This document shows positions 24,987-33,801 of a stretch of 64,000 nt of DNA, piece after piece. The notes under the pieces were generated by a model. That model worked only from the letters and a program-made list of their open reading frames with translations. It was not told where the DNA came from and did not search any database. The translations under genes and the position numbers were made by a program. The DNA is from Cerasibacillus terrae (lineage in GTDB: Bacteria > Bacillota > Bacilli > Bacillales > Amphibacillaceae): positions 186,001 to 250,000 of the forward strand of contig NZ_VDUW01000003.1 of the NCBI RefSeq assembly GCF_008039555.1, read 5' to 3'. Every line of letters begins with the position of its first letter. The first letter of the stretch is position 1.

Positions 24987-26861
24987 ATGCTAACATTTGA
25001 AAATATATCCAAAACATATGGAGATAAAGTATTATTTGACAATATATCCGCTGTCATCGAACCAACAGACCGGATTGGCCTTATTGGGGTAAATGGTACA
25101 GGAAAATCAACTCTCTTAAAAATCATTGCGGGTAAGGATACTGCAGAAACTGGAGAATTTCATCATAGAAAAGCGTATAAAATAGAATATTTAGCTCAAG
25201 ACCCAGAGTTAGATGATACACTCACCGTTATGGAACAAATTTACTATGGGGATTCGACTATTATGAAAGCCATGCGTGCTTATGAAAAAGCATTATATCA
25301 ATTAGAACAAGATCCAGCTAACGAAAATTATCAAGCTAATCTACTAGAAACACAAGAGAAAATGGATAAAGAGGCAGCGTGGGAAGCGAATACCGTCGCA
25401 AAGACGATTTTAAGTAAACTAGGTATTACTGAAATTGATAAAAATATATCAAGCTTATCTGGTGGACAAAGAAAACGTGTTGCCATCGCAAAATCCTTGA
25501 TTCAACCTGCTGATTTACTAATTTTAGATGAGCCAACTAACCATTTAGATCATGATAGTGTGGAATGGTTAGAGAAGTATTTGAGAACGTATAAAGGAGC
25601 CATCTTACTTGTCACACATGATCGGTATTTTTTAAATCGCGTGACAAATCGAATATATGAACTAGACCATGGCAAGCTTTATCAATATGACGGGAATTAT
25701 GAAACATTTTTAGAGAAAAAGGCAGAACGAGAAGCGCAAGAATTAGCAGCGGAACAGAAGCATGCTAATACATTACGCAGAGAACTTCAATGGTTAAAAC
25801 GTGGTGCAAGAGCAAGGTCAACGAAACAAAAAGCACGTATTCAACGCGTAGATGAATTAAAACAACAAACATTTCAAACGAAAAAAGAACAATTAGAGTT
25901 TCAAGTCGGAAGTGCCCGATTAGGTAAGAAAGTATTAGAAGTAAAGAACATTACGAAGTCATTTGGCGATAAACAGGTAATTTCCAATTTTCATCATTTA
26001 TTTATTCCAGGTGATCGTGTTGGAATAATTGGACCAAATGGTTCCGGAAAAACAACCTTACTAAATATCATGGCAAAACGACTGGCACCTGATTCGGGCG
26101 AAGTAGAAACTGGTAAAACAGTAAAAATTGGTTATTATACCCAAAGCGAAGAAGAACTTGATGGAGAACTTCGTGTGATTGATTATATAAAGGAAACAGC
26201 TGAAATTATTCATACGAAAGATGGAGAAGTCATTACAGCAGAACAAATGCTAGAACGCTTTTTATTTTCACGAAATCAGCAATATTCCTATATTCGAACA
26301 CTCTCTGGTGGAGAAAAGCGCCGACTTTATTTATTGAAAATTTTAATGACAGAACCAAATGTCTTGTTCTTAGATGAGCCTACAAATGATCTTGATATTC
26401 AAACATTAAGTGTGTTAGAAGATTATTTACACTATTTTCCAGGTGTAGTAATTACTGTATCACATGATCGGTATTTCTTAGATCGAGTTGTGGAGCAATT
26501 ACTTGTTTTTAAAGGAAATGGCAAAATTGATTTATTTTATGGAAATTATTCAGATCATGTCAGTCAAGAAGAACAGGAAATAACCGAAAAACCTATAAAA
26601 TCACAAACTTCTAATAAGCCACAATCAAAAAAGAAAAAACTAAGTTATCTAGAGAAGAAAGAATGGGATGAAATTGAAGATGTCATTACTTCTTTAGAAG
26701 AAAAGGTAGAAGCTATTGAACAACAAATTGCGGATGCCGGAAGTGATATTGAACAAGTACAATCCCTTTATAAAGAACAACGAACAATCGAACAAAAATT
26801 GGAAGAAAAGATGGATCGTTGGGAAGAACTTTCCCTCCTGATAGAAGAAATATCTAATTAG
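24987..26861 (+). CDS. yfmR: ABC-F ATPase of the Uup/YfmR type
   Basis: The 624-residue soluble protein contains two ABC domains with Walker A (GVNGTGKST; GPNGSGKTT), signature (LSGGQRKRVAIAKSL; LSGGEKRRLYLL) and Walker B (LLILDEPTNHLD; VLFLDEPTNDLD), no membrane domain, a basic P-site-tRNA-interacting linker (KRGARARSTKQKARIQ), and a C-terminal coiled coil from about residue 540. This is the layout of Uup/YfmR, translation factors that resolve ribosomes stalled at difficult sequences. Start ATG at 24987 follows GAGGAG. Confidence 0.9.
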   Translation: MLTFENISKTYGDKVLFDNISAVIEPTDRIGLIGVNGTGKSTLLKIIAGKDTAETGEFHHRKAYKIEYLAQDPELDDTLTVMEQIYYGDSTIMKAMRAYEKALYQLEQDPANENYQANLLETQEKMDKEAAWEANTVAKTILSKLGITEIDKNISSLSGGQRKRVAIAKSLIQPADLLILDEPTNHLDHDSVEWLEKYLRTYKGAILLVTHDRYFLNRVTNRIYELDHGKLYQYDGNYETFLEKKAEREAQELAAEQKHANTLRRELQWLKRGARARSTKQKARIQRVDELKQQTFQTKKEQLEFQVGSARLGKKVLEVKNITKSFGDKQVISNFHHLFIPGDRVGIIGPNGSGKTTLLNIMAKRLAPDSGEVETGKTVKIGYYTQSEEELDGELRVIDYIKETAEIIHTKDGEVITAEQMLERFLFSRNQQYSYIRTLSGGEKRRLYLLKILMTEPNVLFLDEPTNDLDIQTLSVLEDYLHYFPGVVITVSHDRYFLDRVVEQLLVFKGNGKIDLFYGNYSDHVSQEEQEITEKPIKSQTSNKPQSKKKKLSYLEKKEWDEIEDVITSLEEKVEAIEQQIADAGSDIEQVQSLYKEQRTIEQKLEEKMDRWEELSLLIEEISN

Positions 26862-26890
26862 TCCATTCAAAGAAACGAGTGGACTTTTTT
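26860..26890 (+). terminator. Terminator of yfmR
   Basis: AGTCCA and TGGACT pair around a 14-base loop, followed by TTTTTTAT; the stem starts in the stop codon. Confidence 0.7.
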
Positions 26891-27032
26891 ATTTCTCCAA
26901 TAAATGCACGAAACCAGGTAGAAACTGGATAATCACAATTAGTGAATAAACATATTTCTTTTTAAAATAGGTGGATTCCATTAGACTTATAGGGGAAATT
27001 GTATATGAACTTTAGAAAAATGAGGGATCATA

Positions 27033-28079
27033 ATGAAACAAGTATATAGTGATATTATAGAGTTTAGAGGAAGTCATTATGAGTTAGGAAAAAGACAGGG
27101 ACAGAAATTTAAAAATTCTATTATGATGAAAAACCGGGAAAAGGAATGGAGAAAAAGAAAGCCTCGATTTGTAATTGATATAAAAGAAACGAAACAAGCA
27201 TTTCAAACATATGCACCACAAATTTGGGAGGAATTAATTGGTTTACAAGAAGCGTTGCAATGGCCAATAGAAAAAATCTTACAAAATTTTAGCGGCTATC
27301 GTTTGGATTATGTACGAAGTGGTTGTTCGATTTTTACTGGGAAAGATTATTTCGTTCGTAATTATGACTATAACCCAAAAACATATGATGGGCGCCTAGT
27401 TCTATTTCAACCAACAGATGGTGGACTGGCAACAATTGCACCATCATCAAGGGTAACCGGGAGAATGGATGGTATGAATGAGAAGGGTCTTGTGATGGGA
27501 TATAACTTCATGCATCGAAAAAAGCCTGGTGTAGGATTTGTTTGCAATATGATTGGTCGAATGGTGCTAGAAAATTGTGAGACGGTAGAAGATGCGATAC
27601 ATTTCTTACAAGAAATTCCGCATCGTCATTCCTTCAGTTATACCGTATTTGATAAAAAGGGTGAAACATTTGTGGTAGAAGCAACGCCACGCGGAGTGAA
27701 GGTTAGAATGTCCAATCTATGCACAAACCATTTTGAGTTACTAACAGAAGAAAACCGGTATCATTTAGATGATTCATACCGCCGCATGGAAATCATGGAA
27801 AAGGATCAAGGAGAAATAACTCATCCGATGGAGGCATTTCATCTACTGAATGATCCTGAAAAAGGCGTTTTTTCAAAGGAATATCATAATTGGTCAGGAA
27901 CTATTCATACAGCGATATATTTTCCAAAACAACGAAAGATGGGGTTTGCCCTTGGTTCGGTTAAACAACCCGAAATATTTGATTTTGAAAACTGGTTAAA
28001 AGGAGAGACAATCAACAAGAATCAAATAGATGGGGAACTAGATACAGATTTACCATTTGCTCAAATGGAAGAACATTAA
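27033..28079 (+). CDS. C45 (acyltransferase/choloylglycine hydrolase-like) Ntn hydrolase
   Basis: The 348-residue protein resembles the C45 peptidase / acyl-CoA:6-APA acyltransferase family. An Ntn nucleophile is likely the Cys in VRSGCSIFTGK (about residue 97), followed by YFVRNYDYNP, a substrate-pocket Arg/Asn region, and GMNEKGLVMGYN. Family members cut amide bonds of N-acyl amino acids, bile salts, penicillin or spore peptides. There is no signal peptide. Start ATG at 27033 has only a weak GAGGGA site. Substrate unknown; it stands as a single gene before a drug/metabolite transporter. Confidence 0.75.
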   Translation: MKQVYSDIIEFRGSHYELGKRQGQKFKNSIMMKNREKEWRKRKPRFVIDIKETKQAFQTYAPQIWEELIGLQEALQWPIEKILQNFSGYRLDYVRSGCSIFTGKDYFVRNYDYNPKTYDGRLVLFQPTDGGLATIAPSSRVTGRMDGMNEKGLVMGYNFMHRKKPGVGFVCNMIGRMVLENCETVEDAIHFLQEIPHRHSFSYTVFDKKGETFVVEATPRGVKVRMSNLCTNHFELLTEENRYHLDDSYRRMEIMEKDQGEITHPMEAFHLLNDPEKGVFSKEYHNWSGTIHTAIYFPKQRKMGFALGSVKQPEIFDFENWLKGETINKNQIDGELDTDLPFAQMEEH

Positions 28080-28142
28080 ATAGGTCATCATATCAACATG
28101 ATTTTGAGACTAGTTTTAAAAATTTAGGAGATGTTAATAAAG

Positions 28143-29084
28143 ATGAAAAAAATATTAACAACAAAATGGATTGTCATTAGTATTGCTGTCTTTTGTTCCA
28201 TTTTATGGGGTAGTGCTTTTCCAGTATTAAAAATTAGTTATACGGAAATGCAGATGGCAGCGGATGACACCATTGCTAAGATTGTTTTAGCAGGAATGCG
28301 CTTTTTATTAGCAGGACTAATGCTACTCGTTGGTTTAATCATTTTTCAACGAAAAGCGCTGTCAGTTACCAAACGACAGGTACGATTTCTTGTTTTATTC
28401 GGTGTCATTCAAACAGCCCTACAATATTACTTTTTTTATAACGGACTAGCAAATACCTCTGGAATGCAAGGGGCAATCCTTGTATCTAGTGGTACATTTT
28501 TCACAGTGATTATTGCACATTTTTTCTATAAAAATGATCGCCTAGATATTGCGAAAACAATTGGATTAGTTGCTGGTTTTGCTGGAATTATTGTAGCCAA
28601 TTGGGGCCAAGAATTACAATTCTCCTTCCAATTCAAGGGGGAAGGTTTTATGATTATCGCAGCACTTACTGGAGCAATTGGAACAATAATGGCAAAAGAG
28701 ATGGCGGTAGGGATTCATCCTTTTGCTTTAACAGGGTATCAGTTAACAATTGGTTCTACTCTTATGCTTCTATTGGGATTACCACAAATGCAGGAAAATG
28801 CTATTGTATTTACACCTTTAGGCTGGGGATTACTAATCTATTCTGCTATTCTTTCAGCTGTTGCTTTCGCTTTATGGTATTCTATTTTAAAATATAATAA
28901 AGCAGGAGAAATTAGTATATATAAATTTATCACTCCTGTATCTGGTGCACTTTTGTCAGCGATGTTCATCCAAGGAGAGTCATTAAACATGTTTATTTTT
29001 GGAGGTTTAGCTTTAGTAGCTCTCGGAATTGTTTCGATTAACCGTAAGGATAAAAAAGTAGACAAGTTGAAAGGAACTTCATAA
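28143..29084 (+). CDS. EamA-family (DMT) transporter
   Basis: The 313-residue membrane protein has ten hydrophobic helices arranged as two EamA repeats; the first contains LWGSAFPVLK, a usual motif of the family. DMT transporters export or import small metabolites such as amino acids. An ATG at 28131 touches the GGAG site, so I use ATG 28143. It follows the C45 hydrolase gene by about 60 bases, which makes co-transcription possible, but no substrate is indicated. Confidence 0.85.
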   Translation: MKKILTTKWIVISIAVFCSILWGSAFPVLKISYTEMQMAADDTIAKIVLAGMRFLLAGLMLLVGLIIFQRKALSVTKRQVRFLVLFGVIQTALQYYFFYNGLANTSGMQGAILVSSGTFFTVIIAHFFYKNDRLDIAKTIGLVAGFAGIIVANWGQELQFSFQFKGEGFMIIAALTGAIGTIMAKEMAVGIHPFALTGYQLTIGSTLMLLLGLPQMQENAIVFTPLGWGLLIYSAILSAVAFALWYSILKYNKAGEISIYKFITPVSGALLSAMFIQGESLNMFIFGGLALVALGIVSINRKDKKVDKLKGTS

Positions 29085-29159
29085 ATACTAAGGAATCATA
29101 AAAGACCAATTTTTAAATAATTACTGTATATGAGTAAAAACAATAAGGGGAAAACTACA

Positions 29160-29741
29160 ATGACAAAGAAAAATAAAGTCAGTAATAAAAAAGAGTTGTC
29201 ACTAGAACAACGTGAAGAATTACTTAGAACATTGAAAGCCCGTTTTGAGAAAAACATGAATCGCCATGAAGGCCTTGAATGGGTTAAAGTGCAAACAAAG
29301 CTGGAAGCTAATACTGGAAAATTGTGGTCGCTCAATGAAATGGAAAGAACTGGCGGTGAACCGGATGTTGTTGGTCATGATAAGAAGAAGGACGAATACA
29401 TTTTTTATGATTGTTCAGTAGAAAGTCCTAAAGGCCGCAGAAGTGTTTGTTACGACCGTGAAGCTCTGGAGTCAAGGAAAAAACACAAACCAGAAAATAA
29501 CGCTATAGATATGGCAACTGCCATGGGTATTGAACTTTTAACAGAAGAACAATATCGAGCGTTGCAGGAGCTTGAAAATTTCGATAAGAAAACATCGAGT
29601 TGGGTGCAAACCCCTCCTGATATTAGAGCACTTGGTGGTGCCCTTTTTTGCGACTATCGCTTTGGACATGTCTTCGTATATCATAACGGTGCGTCCTCTT
29701 ACTATAGTTCTAGAGGTTTCCGTGGTTCGTTAAAGGTATAA
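29160..29741 (+). CDS. DUF4256-containing protein
   Basis: The 193-residue protein has the pattern LEWVKVQTKLEANTGKLWSL, MERTGGEPDVVG, YDCSVESPKGRRSVCYDREA and GALFCDYR, which I recognise as DUF4256. The function is unknown; it looks like a soluble cytoplasmic protein. The ATG at 29160 has AAGGGG eight bases upstream and is preferred over the ATG at 29130. The frame stays open after the stop for another 33 codons (see findings). Confidence 0.8.
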   Translation: MTKKNKVSNKKELSLEQREELLRTLKARFEKNMNRHEGLEWVKVQTKLEANTGKLWSLNEMERTGGEPDVVGHDKKKDEYIFYDCSVESPKGRRSVCYDREALESRKKHKPENNAIDMATAMGIELLTEEQYRALQELENFDKKTSSWVQTPPDIRALGGALFCDYRFGHVFVYHNGASSYYSSRGFRGSLKV

Positions 29742-29853
29742 AGGTTTTTACACAGACGGCTAGGATTTGAATTTGAAAACGAAACACCTGGAGAAAGACT
29801 TTCATTTCATTTTTCAACTAATGGACGCTTTAAAACAGCTTAAAAAGACAACA

Positions 29854-29872
29854 TCTAGAAACATTTTCTAGA
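29854..29872. promoter_or_regulatory. Inverted repeat at the ribosome binding site of the TerC gene
   Basis: TCTAGAAA-CAT-TTTCTAGA is a perfect 8-bp inverted repeat that ends where the AAAGGTGG ribosome binding site begins, so it could be an operator or an RNA hairpin affecting translation. Confidence 0.4.
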
Positions 29873-29887
29873 AAGGTGGCAACAATC

Positions 29888-30574
29888 ATGCTAGGAATTG
29901 AATTTACTGGAGAATCCATTATCGCTTTATTAACGATTATTGCAATTGATATTGTTCTTTCAGGAGACAATGCAATCGTAATCGCAATGGCAACAAGAAG
30001 ATTGCCTGAAAAACAGCGAAACAAAGCAATCTTTATTGGGACAGGTGGAGCAGTTTTATTACGAATTCTCTTTGCAGCTATCATTGTGTACTTATTAAAA
30101 ATCCCATATGTCCACTTAATTGGTGGATTATTATTATTGTGGATTGCTTATCATGTACTTGTGGAAGAAGATGAATCAGACGAATCAAAAAACATTCAGG
30201 CCTCTAGTTCTATGGCCAAAGCGATTATGACGATTATCATGGCAGATGCAGTTATGAGTTTAGATAATGTGGTTGCAGTAGCAGGGGCAGCGAAAGGACA
30301 TGTTGGTTTAATTGTGATTGGTGTCATGATTAGTATCCCGATTATGATTTTTGGCTCAAAACTCATTGTTCGTTTTATGAACCGATTTCCATGGATTGGC
30401 TATATTGGAGCAGGAATATTAGCTTGGACAGCGGGTCAAATGATAACAGAAGATGCATTTGTTATTGAATTTCTAGAACTTGATAAAGCAGTTGAAATTT
30501 ACGGATTTACAATCATATTAACAATTGCTGTACTAGCATTAGGTTATATGAAAAACAAAAAAACAGAGGCGTAA
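29888..30574 (+). CDS. TerC-family integral membrane protein (YjbE-like)
   Basis: The 228-residue protein has about seven membrane helices and the acidic intramembrane motifs of TerC proteins: IDIVLSGDNAIVIAMA in the first half and MADAVMSLDNVVAVAGAAKG in the second. Bacillus homologues (YjbE/YkoY) export manganese or help metalate exported enzymes. The ATG at 29888 lies eight bases after AAAGGTGG; a GTG at 29876 overlaps that site. I found no yybP-ykoY manganese riboswitch upstream. A terminator follows. Confidence 0.85.
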   Translation: MLGIEFTGESIIALLTIIAIDIVLSGDNAIVIAMATRRLPEKQRNKAIFIGTGGAVLLRILFAAIIVYLLKIPYVHLIGGLLLLWIAYHVLVEEDESDESKNIQASSSMAKAIMTIIMADAVMSLDNVVAVAGAAKGHVGLIVIGVMISIPIMIFGSKLIVRFMNRFPWIGYIGAGILAWTAGQMITEDAFVIEFLELDKAVEIYGFTIILTIAVLALGYMKNKKTEA

Positions 30575-30599
30575 AAATCTCGTATTCCAGAATTTAATG

Positions 30600-30630
30600 A
30601 ACTATCTCCAAAAAAGGGGATAGTTTTTTG
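30600..30630 (+). terminator. Terminator of the TerC gene
   Basis: AACTATCTCC pairs with GGGGATAGTT (one mismatch closing pair) followed by TTTTT. Confidence 0.85.
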
Positions 30631-30781
30631 TTTTGAAAAATAAATAGGAAACCCCGTGATGGAACTCTCAAACGCAAGGCAAAACAAATATAAAGCTCAC
30701 GTGGCATACTTCCGCATTTGGAAGAAAGTGTCACACTGAAAATAATTTCCGTAAATAATTATCAGTTTATTAAAAAAACCA

Positions 30782-30838
30782 TTGAAAATATAAAAAATGT
30801 ACTATATAATAATATTGAATATTTGAAATAATATTTCA
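30782..30838 (+). promoter_or_regulatory. Promoter and palindromic operator of the lysine/aminoadipate operon
   Basis: TTGAAA (30782-30787), exactly 17 bases, then TATAAT (30805-30810). Just downstream of the predicted start lies TGAAATA-A-TATTTCA (30824-30838), a perfect 7-1-7 palindrome of the size bound by IclR-family regulators, and the IclR gene at 36722 is the obvious candidate. Further upstream (30699-30735) GTGGCA/TGTCAC and CTTCC/GGAAG form another imperfect palindrome. Confidence 0.7.
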
Positions 30839-30854
30839 TATAGTGAAATGAGGG

Positions 30855-32042
30855 ATGATGGTGACAGTTGTTTCGGAAAAGGTAAGGCATTTGCCACCCT
30901 ATTTATTTGCAAAATTCCAACAAAAGAAAAAGGAAAAGCAAAAACAAGGGATAGATGTTATTGATCTTGGAATTGGTGCACCTGATTTACCGACACCAGA
31001 TTTTATTATTGAGAAATTCATAGAAGAAGTAAGAAAACCAGAGAACCATCGCTATTCTCCTTATAGTGGGTGTACAGAGTTTCGTGAAGCAGTTGCATTA
31101 TTTTATGAGAAAAAATATGGGGTGAAATTAGACCCTGAAAAGGAAGTTCTTGCTTTAATTGGCTCGAAAGAAGGAATTGCGAATCTCATTCAAGCACTTA
31201 TCAACCCTGGAGAATCTGTCCTCATTCCAAATCCTGGCTACCCAGTTTATAGGACAGCGGTACATTTAGCTGAAGGGAAAATAGTTGGCTTACCCCTTGA
31301 CGAAAACAATGGTTATGTACCAAATTTTTCACAACTAAGTGAAACTACAAAACAACAAGCAAAACTCATGCTATTAAACTATCCAAGTAATCCGACCTCA
31401 GCAACTGTAGATTTATCCACATATTTGAAAACGGTATCATTCGCAAAAGAAAATGACATTCTCGTAGCAAATGATATGGCTTATGATTTAATCACCTTTG
31501 GAAATTACCAATCGCCAAGTATTTTACAAACTCCAGATGCAAAAGAATTTGCCGTAGAATTTGGATCATTATCAAAGAGTTTTAATATGACGGGTTGGCG
31601 AATAGGTTACGTAGTAGGAAATGAAGAAATTATTCATGCTCTGTCCTCATTGAAAAGCAATATCGACAGTAGTCAATTTCTAGCTACTCAAAAAGCTGCA
31701 GCATATGCATTATCAAGTGATTTGAAAGAAGTACAAAACCATTGTAAAATTTTCGAAGCGCGAATGGAGAAATTATATGATGCTTTAACAGGTATGGGAT
31801 TTCATGTGGAAAAACCAAGAGGAACGATTTTTCTTTGGGTAAAAGTTCCACAAGGATTTACGTCTACCTCTTTTTCAGAAAAATTACTTGAAAAAATAGG
31901 AATTATTGTAACCCCAGGAATTGCATTCGGTTCTTTAGGGGAAGGGTATATTCGAATTTCACTCTCTGTATCAACAACAAGACTTGATGAAGTGATTAGT
32001 CGTCTAAAGTCAATTGATAGGAAAGGGGAAGACCCAATTTGA
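30855..32042 (+). CDS. Class I/II PLP aminotransferase, candidate 2-aminoadipate aminotransferase
   Basis: The 395-residue protein is a fold-type I aminotransferase: DLGIGAPDLPTP substrate arm, NPGYPVY, LNYPSNPTSA, NDMAYDL (PLP-binding Asp), and the PLP lysine in SLSKSFNMTGWRIGY. It resembles the LL-diaminopimelate/aspartate aminotransferase group. It overlaps the next gene by four bases. Next to lysine 6-dehydrogenase and an ALDH7-like enzyme, the best guess is transamination of 2-aminoadipate to 2-oxoadipate; the substrate is inferred. Three start codons (ATG 30855, ATG 30858, GTG 30861) follow GAGGG; the last has the best spacing. Confidence 0.85.
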   Translation: MMVTVVSEKVRHLPPYLFAKFQQKKKEKQKQGIDVIDLGIGAPDLPTPDFIIEKFIEEVRKPENHRYSPYSGCTEFREAVALFYEKKYGVKLDPEKEVLALIGSKEGIANLIQALINPGESVLIPNPGYPVYRTAVHLAEGKIVGLPLDENNGYVPNFSQLSETTKQQAKLMLLNYPSNPTSATVDLSTYLKTVSFAKENDILVANDMAYDLITFGNYQSPSILQTPDAKEFAVEFGSLSKSFNMTGWRIGYVVGNEEIIHALSSLKSNIDSSQFLATQKAAAYALSSDLKEVQNHCKIFEARMEKLYDALTGMGFHVEKPRGTIFLWVKVPQGFTSTSFSEKLLEKIGIIVTPGIAFGSLGEGYIRISLSVSTTRLDEVISRLKSIDRKGEDPI

Positions 32043-33703
32043 AAGCAAGTGTAGAAGAAGTAAAGAAACTTCATATTACTGCAGCAGAAGCCATTGTTAC
32101 ATGTCTTCAAATGGAAGAAATTGAAAAGGTGTTTTGTGTCCCAGGTGAAAGCTATTTACCAGTCTTGGATGCTTTATATGATGCCACGTTTATTCAAGTT
32201 ATCTCAGCTCGACATGAAGGTGGTGCATCTTTTATGGCAGAAGGGTATGCAAAATCTACCTTGAAGCCTGGAGTTGTCTTTGCGACAAGGGGAGTAGGAG
32301 CAACGAATTTATCGATTGGAGTGCACACCGCTTATCAAGACTCCACACCAATGGTTGTTTTCCTAGGTCAAGTTCACAGTCAGTTTCGTGGACGGGAAGG
32401 TTTCCAGGAGATTGACTTAGAGAAGTATTTTGCCCCTATTACAAAATGGGCTGTTGAAGTAAAAGATGCGAAACGAATGCCTGAATTAGTACAACGTGCT
32501 TTTAAAATTGCAAAGTCGGGAAGACCTGGGCCAGTTATTGTATCTTTACCAGAAGACGTGTTGCCAATACAAGAAGAAATGATATTTCGTCCTGCAATGA
32601 ATATTCCAAAACCAGCTCCATCCGAAACAGAAATAAATCACGTGAAACAATTACTAAATCAAACCGAGCACCCCTTAATTATTGCTGGCGGTGGTGTTAA
32701 AAATGCACAAGCAGAATTAGAATTACTTCATTTTGCCGAAAAATATTCTATTCCAGTTATGGCAAGTTTTAGGAGGCATGATGTATTTCCAAACGATCAT
32801 AGGTTATATGTAGGACATCTTGGTTTAGGAGTGAATCACAATATATTAGAAACAGTGAAAGAAGCAGATCTCATTATTGCTTTAGGAACAAGATTATCTG
32901 AAGTAACAACGCAGGACTATAGTCTATTTGACAATAAACAAAAACTTATCCATATTGATATTTCCTTCGACACCCTCGGTAAAGTCTACACCCCAGAAAT
33001 AGGAATTTTAGCAGATGCAAAAGAAGCATTAAAGGCACTTTTTTCACTTAAAATTCAAGATAAGTGGACAGAATGGGCAAGGAATCGAAGAAATGTATAT
33101 GAAAAGGTTAGTAGATTAAGAGTTACAAAAACAGATGTAATTAACAAACACGTTATCGCTAAACTTGTTGAGAAACTACCGACTGATTCCTTACTTACAA
33201 ATGATGCAGGAAATTTCGCAGGGTGGCTTCATTCTTTTTATCAATTTAAAGAAAAACATACGTATGTTGGCCCAACTTCTGGTGCAATGGGATATGGTAT
33301 GCCGGCAGCATTAGGAGCAAAATTAGCCTATCCAGAAAAAACAGTTGTCTCCCTTTCAGGTGACGGTGGTTTTATGATGACTGTGCAAGAGTTAGAAACA
33401 GCTGTTCGCTATGATATTCCAATTATTGCTCTTGTATTTAATAATGAAATGTATGGAACGATTCGAATGCATCAAGAAATGCATTATCCTAACCGGGTGA
33501 TGGCGACCGATTTAGGGGGTGTTTCTTTTTCTGGTATGGCAAAAGAGTTAGGAGCTAATGGCTATCAAGTTCATACGATAGAACAATTTGAATCTGCATT
33601 TCTAAAAGCTTTAACACATAGATATATTACTGTGATTGAAATTTTAACAGAGAAGGAGCAAATTTCGGTTACTTCTACGATAGAGGATATTAGGCAACGT
33701 TAA
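32039..33703 (+). CDS. ThDP-dependent enzyme, candidate 2-oxoadipate decarboxylase
   Basis: The 554-residue protein has the three-domain fold of acetolactate synthase/benzoylformate decarboxylase enzymes. The catalytic Glu60 lies in SARHEGGASFMAEGYA, and the ThDP-Mg motif is GDGGFMMTVQELETA to NNEMYG near residues 440-475. It lacks a companion small subunit gene, which argues against acetolactate synthesis. It starts at a TTG overlapping the aminotransferase stop, so the two are coupled: a 2-oxo acid made by the first is likely decarboxylated by the second. In this locus the 2-oxo acid would be 2-oxoadipate, giving glutarate semialdehyde. Substrate inferred. Confidence 0.8.
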   Translation: MKASVEEVKKLHITAAEAIVTCLQMEEIEKVFCVPGESYLPVLDALYDATFIQVISARHEGGASFMAEGYAKSTLKPGVVFATRGVGATNLSIGVHTAYQDSTPMVVFLGQVHSQFRGREGFQEIDLEKYFAPITKWAVEVKDAKRMPELVQRAFKIAKSGRPGPVIVSLPEDVLPIQEEMIFRPAMNIPKPAPSETEINHVKQLLNQTEHPLIIAGGGVKNAQAELELLHFAEKYSIPVMASFRRHDVFPNDHRLYVGHLGLGVNHNILETVKEADLIIALGTRLSEVTTQDYSLFDNKQKLIHIDISFDTLGKVYTPEIGILADAKEALKALFSLKIQDKWTEWARNRRNVYEKVSRLRVTKTDVINKHVIAKLVEKLPTDSLLTNDAGNFAGWLHSFYQFKEKHTYVGPTSGAMGYGMPAALGAKLAYPEKTVVSLSGDGGFMMTVQELETAVRYDIPIIALVFNNEMYGTIRMHQEMHYPNRVMATDLGGVSFSGMAKELGANGYQVHTIEQFESAFLKALTHRYITVIEILTEKEQISVTSTIEDIRQR

Positions 33704-33744
33704 TCATGGTTTATTCACCAAATATGATGCAAAAGCCTAGGAAG

Positions 33745-33765
33745 AACTGTCATGAAAATACAGTT
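33745..33765. promoter_or_regulatory. AACTGT/ACAGTT inverted repeat before the ALDH gene
   Basis: AACTGT and ACAGTT are separated by nine bases, 37 bases before the ALDH start. The same two words frame the leaders found at four other sites of this locus, but here there is no terminator. Confidence 0.35.
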
Positions 33766-33801
33766 TATTCATAGATATTTAAAAATATAGGAGGGGTTTT
33801 A

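Noticed and set aside
29742..29887. yybP-ykoY manganese riboswitch before the TerC gene
   Set aside because: The conserved internal loops of that element are not found in this 146-base gap.
32039..33703. Acetolactate synthase for branched-chain amino acid synthesis
   Set aside because: No ilvN or ilvC neighbours; coupled instead to an aminotransferase within a lysine degradation locus. Family similarity remains, so it is kept as a ThDP enzyme with inferred substrate.
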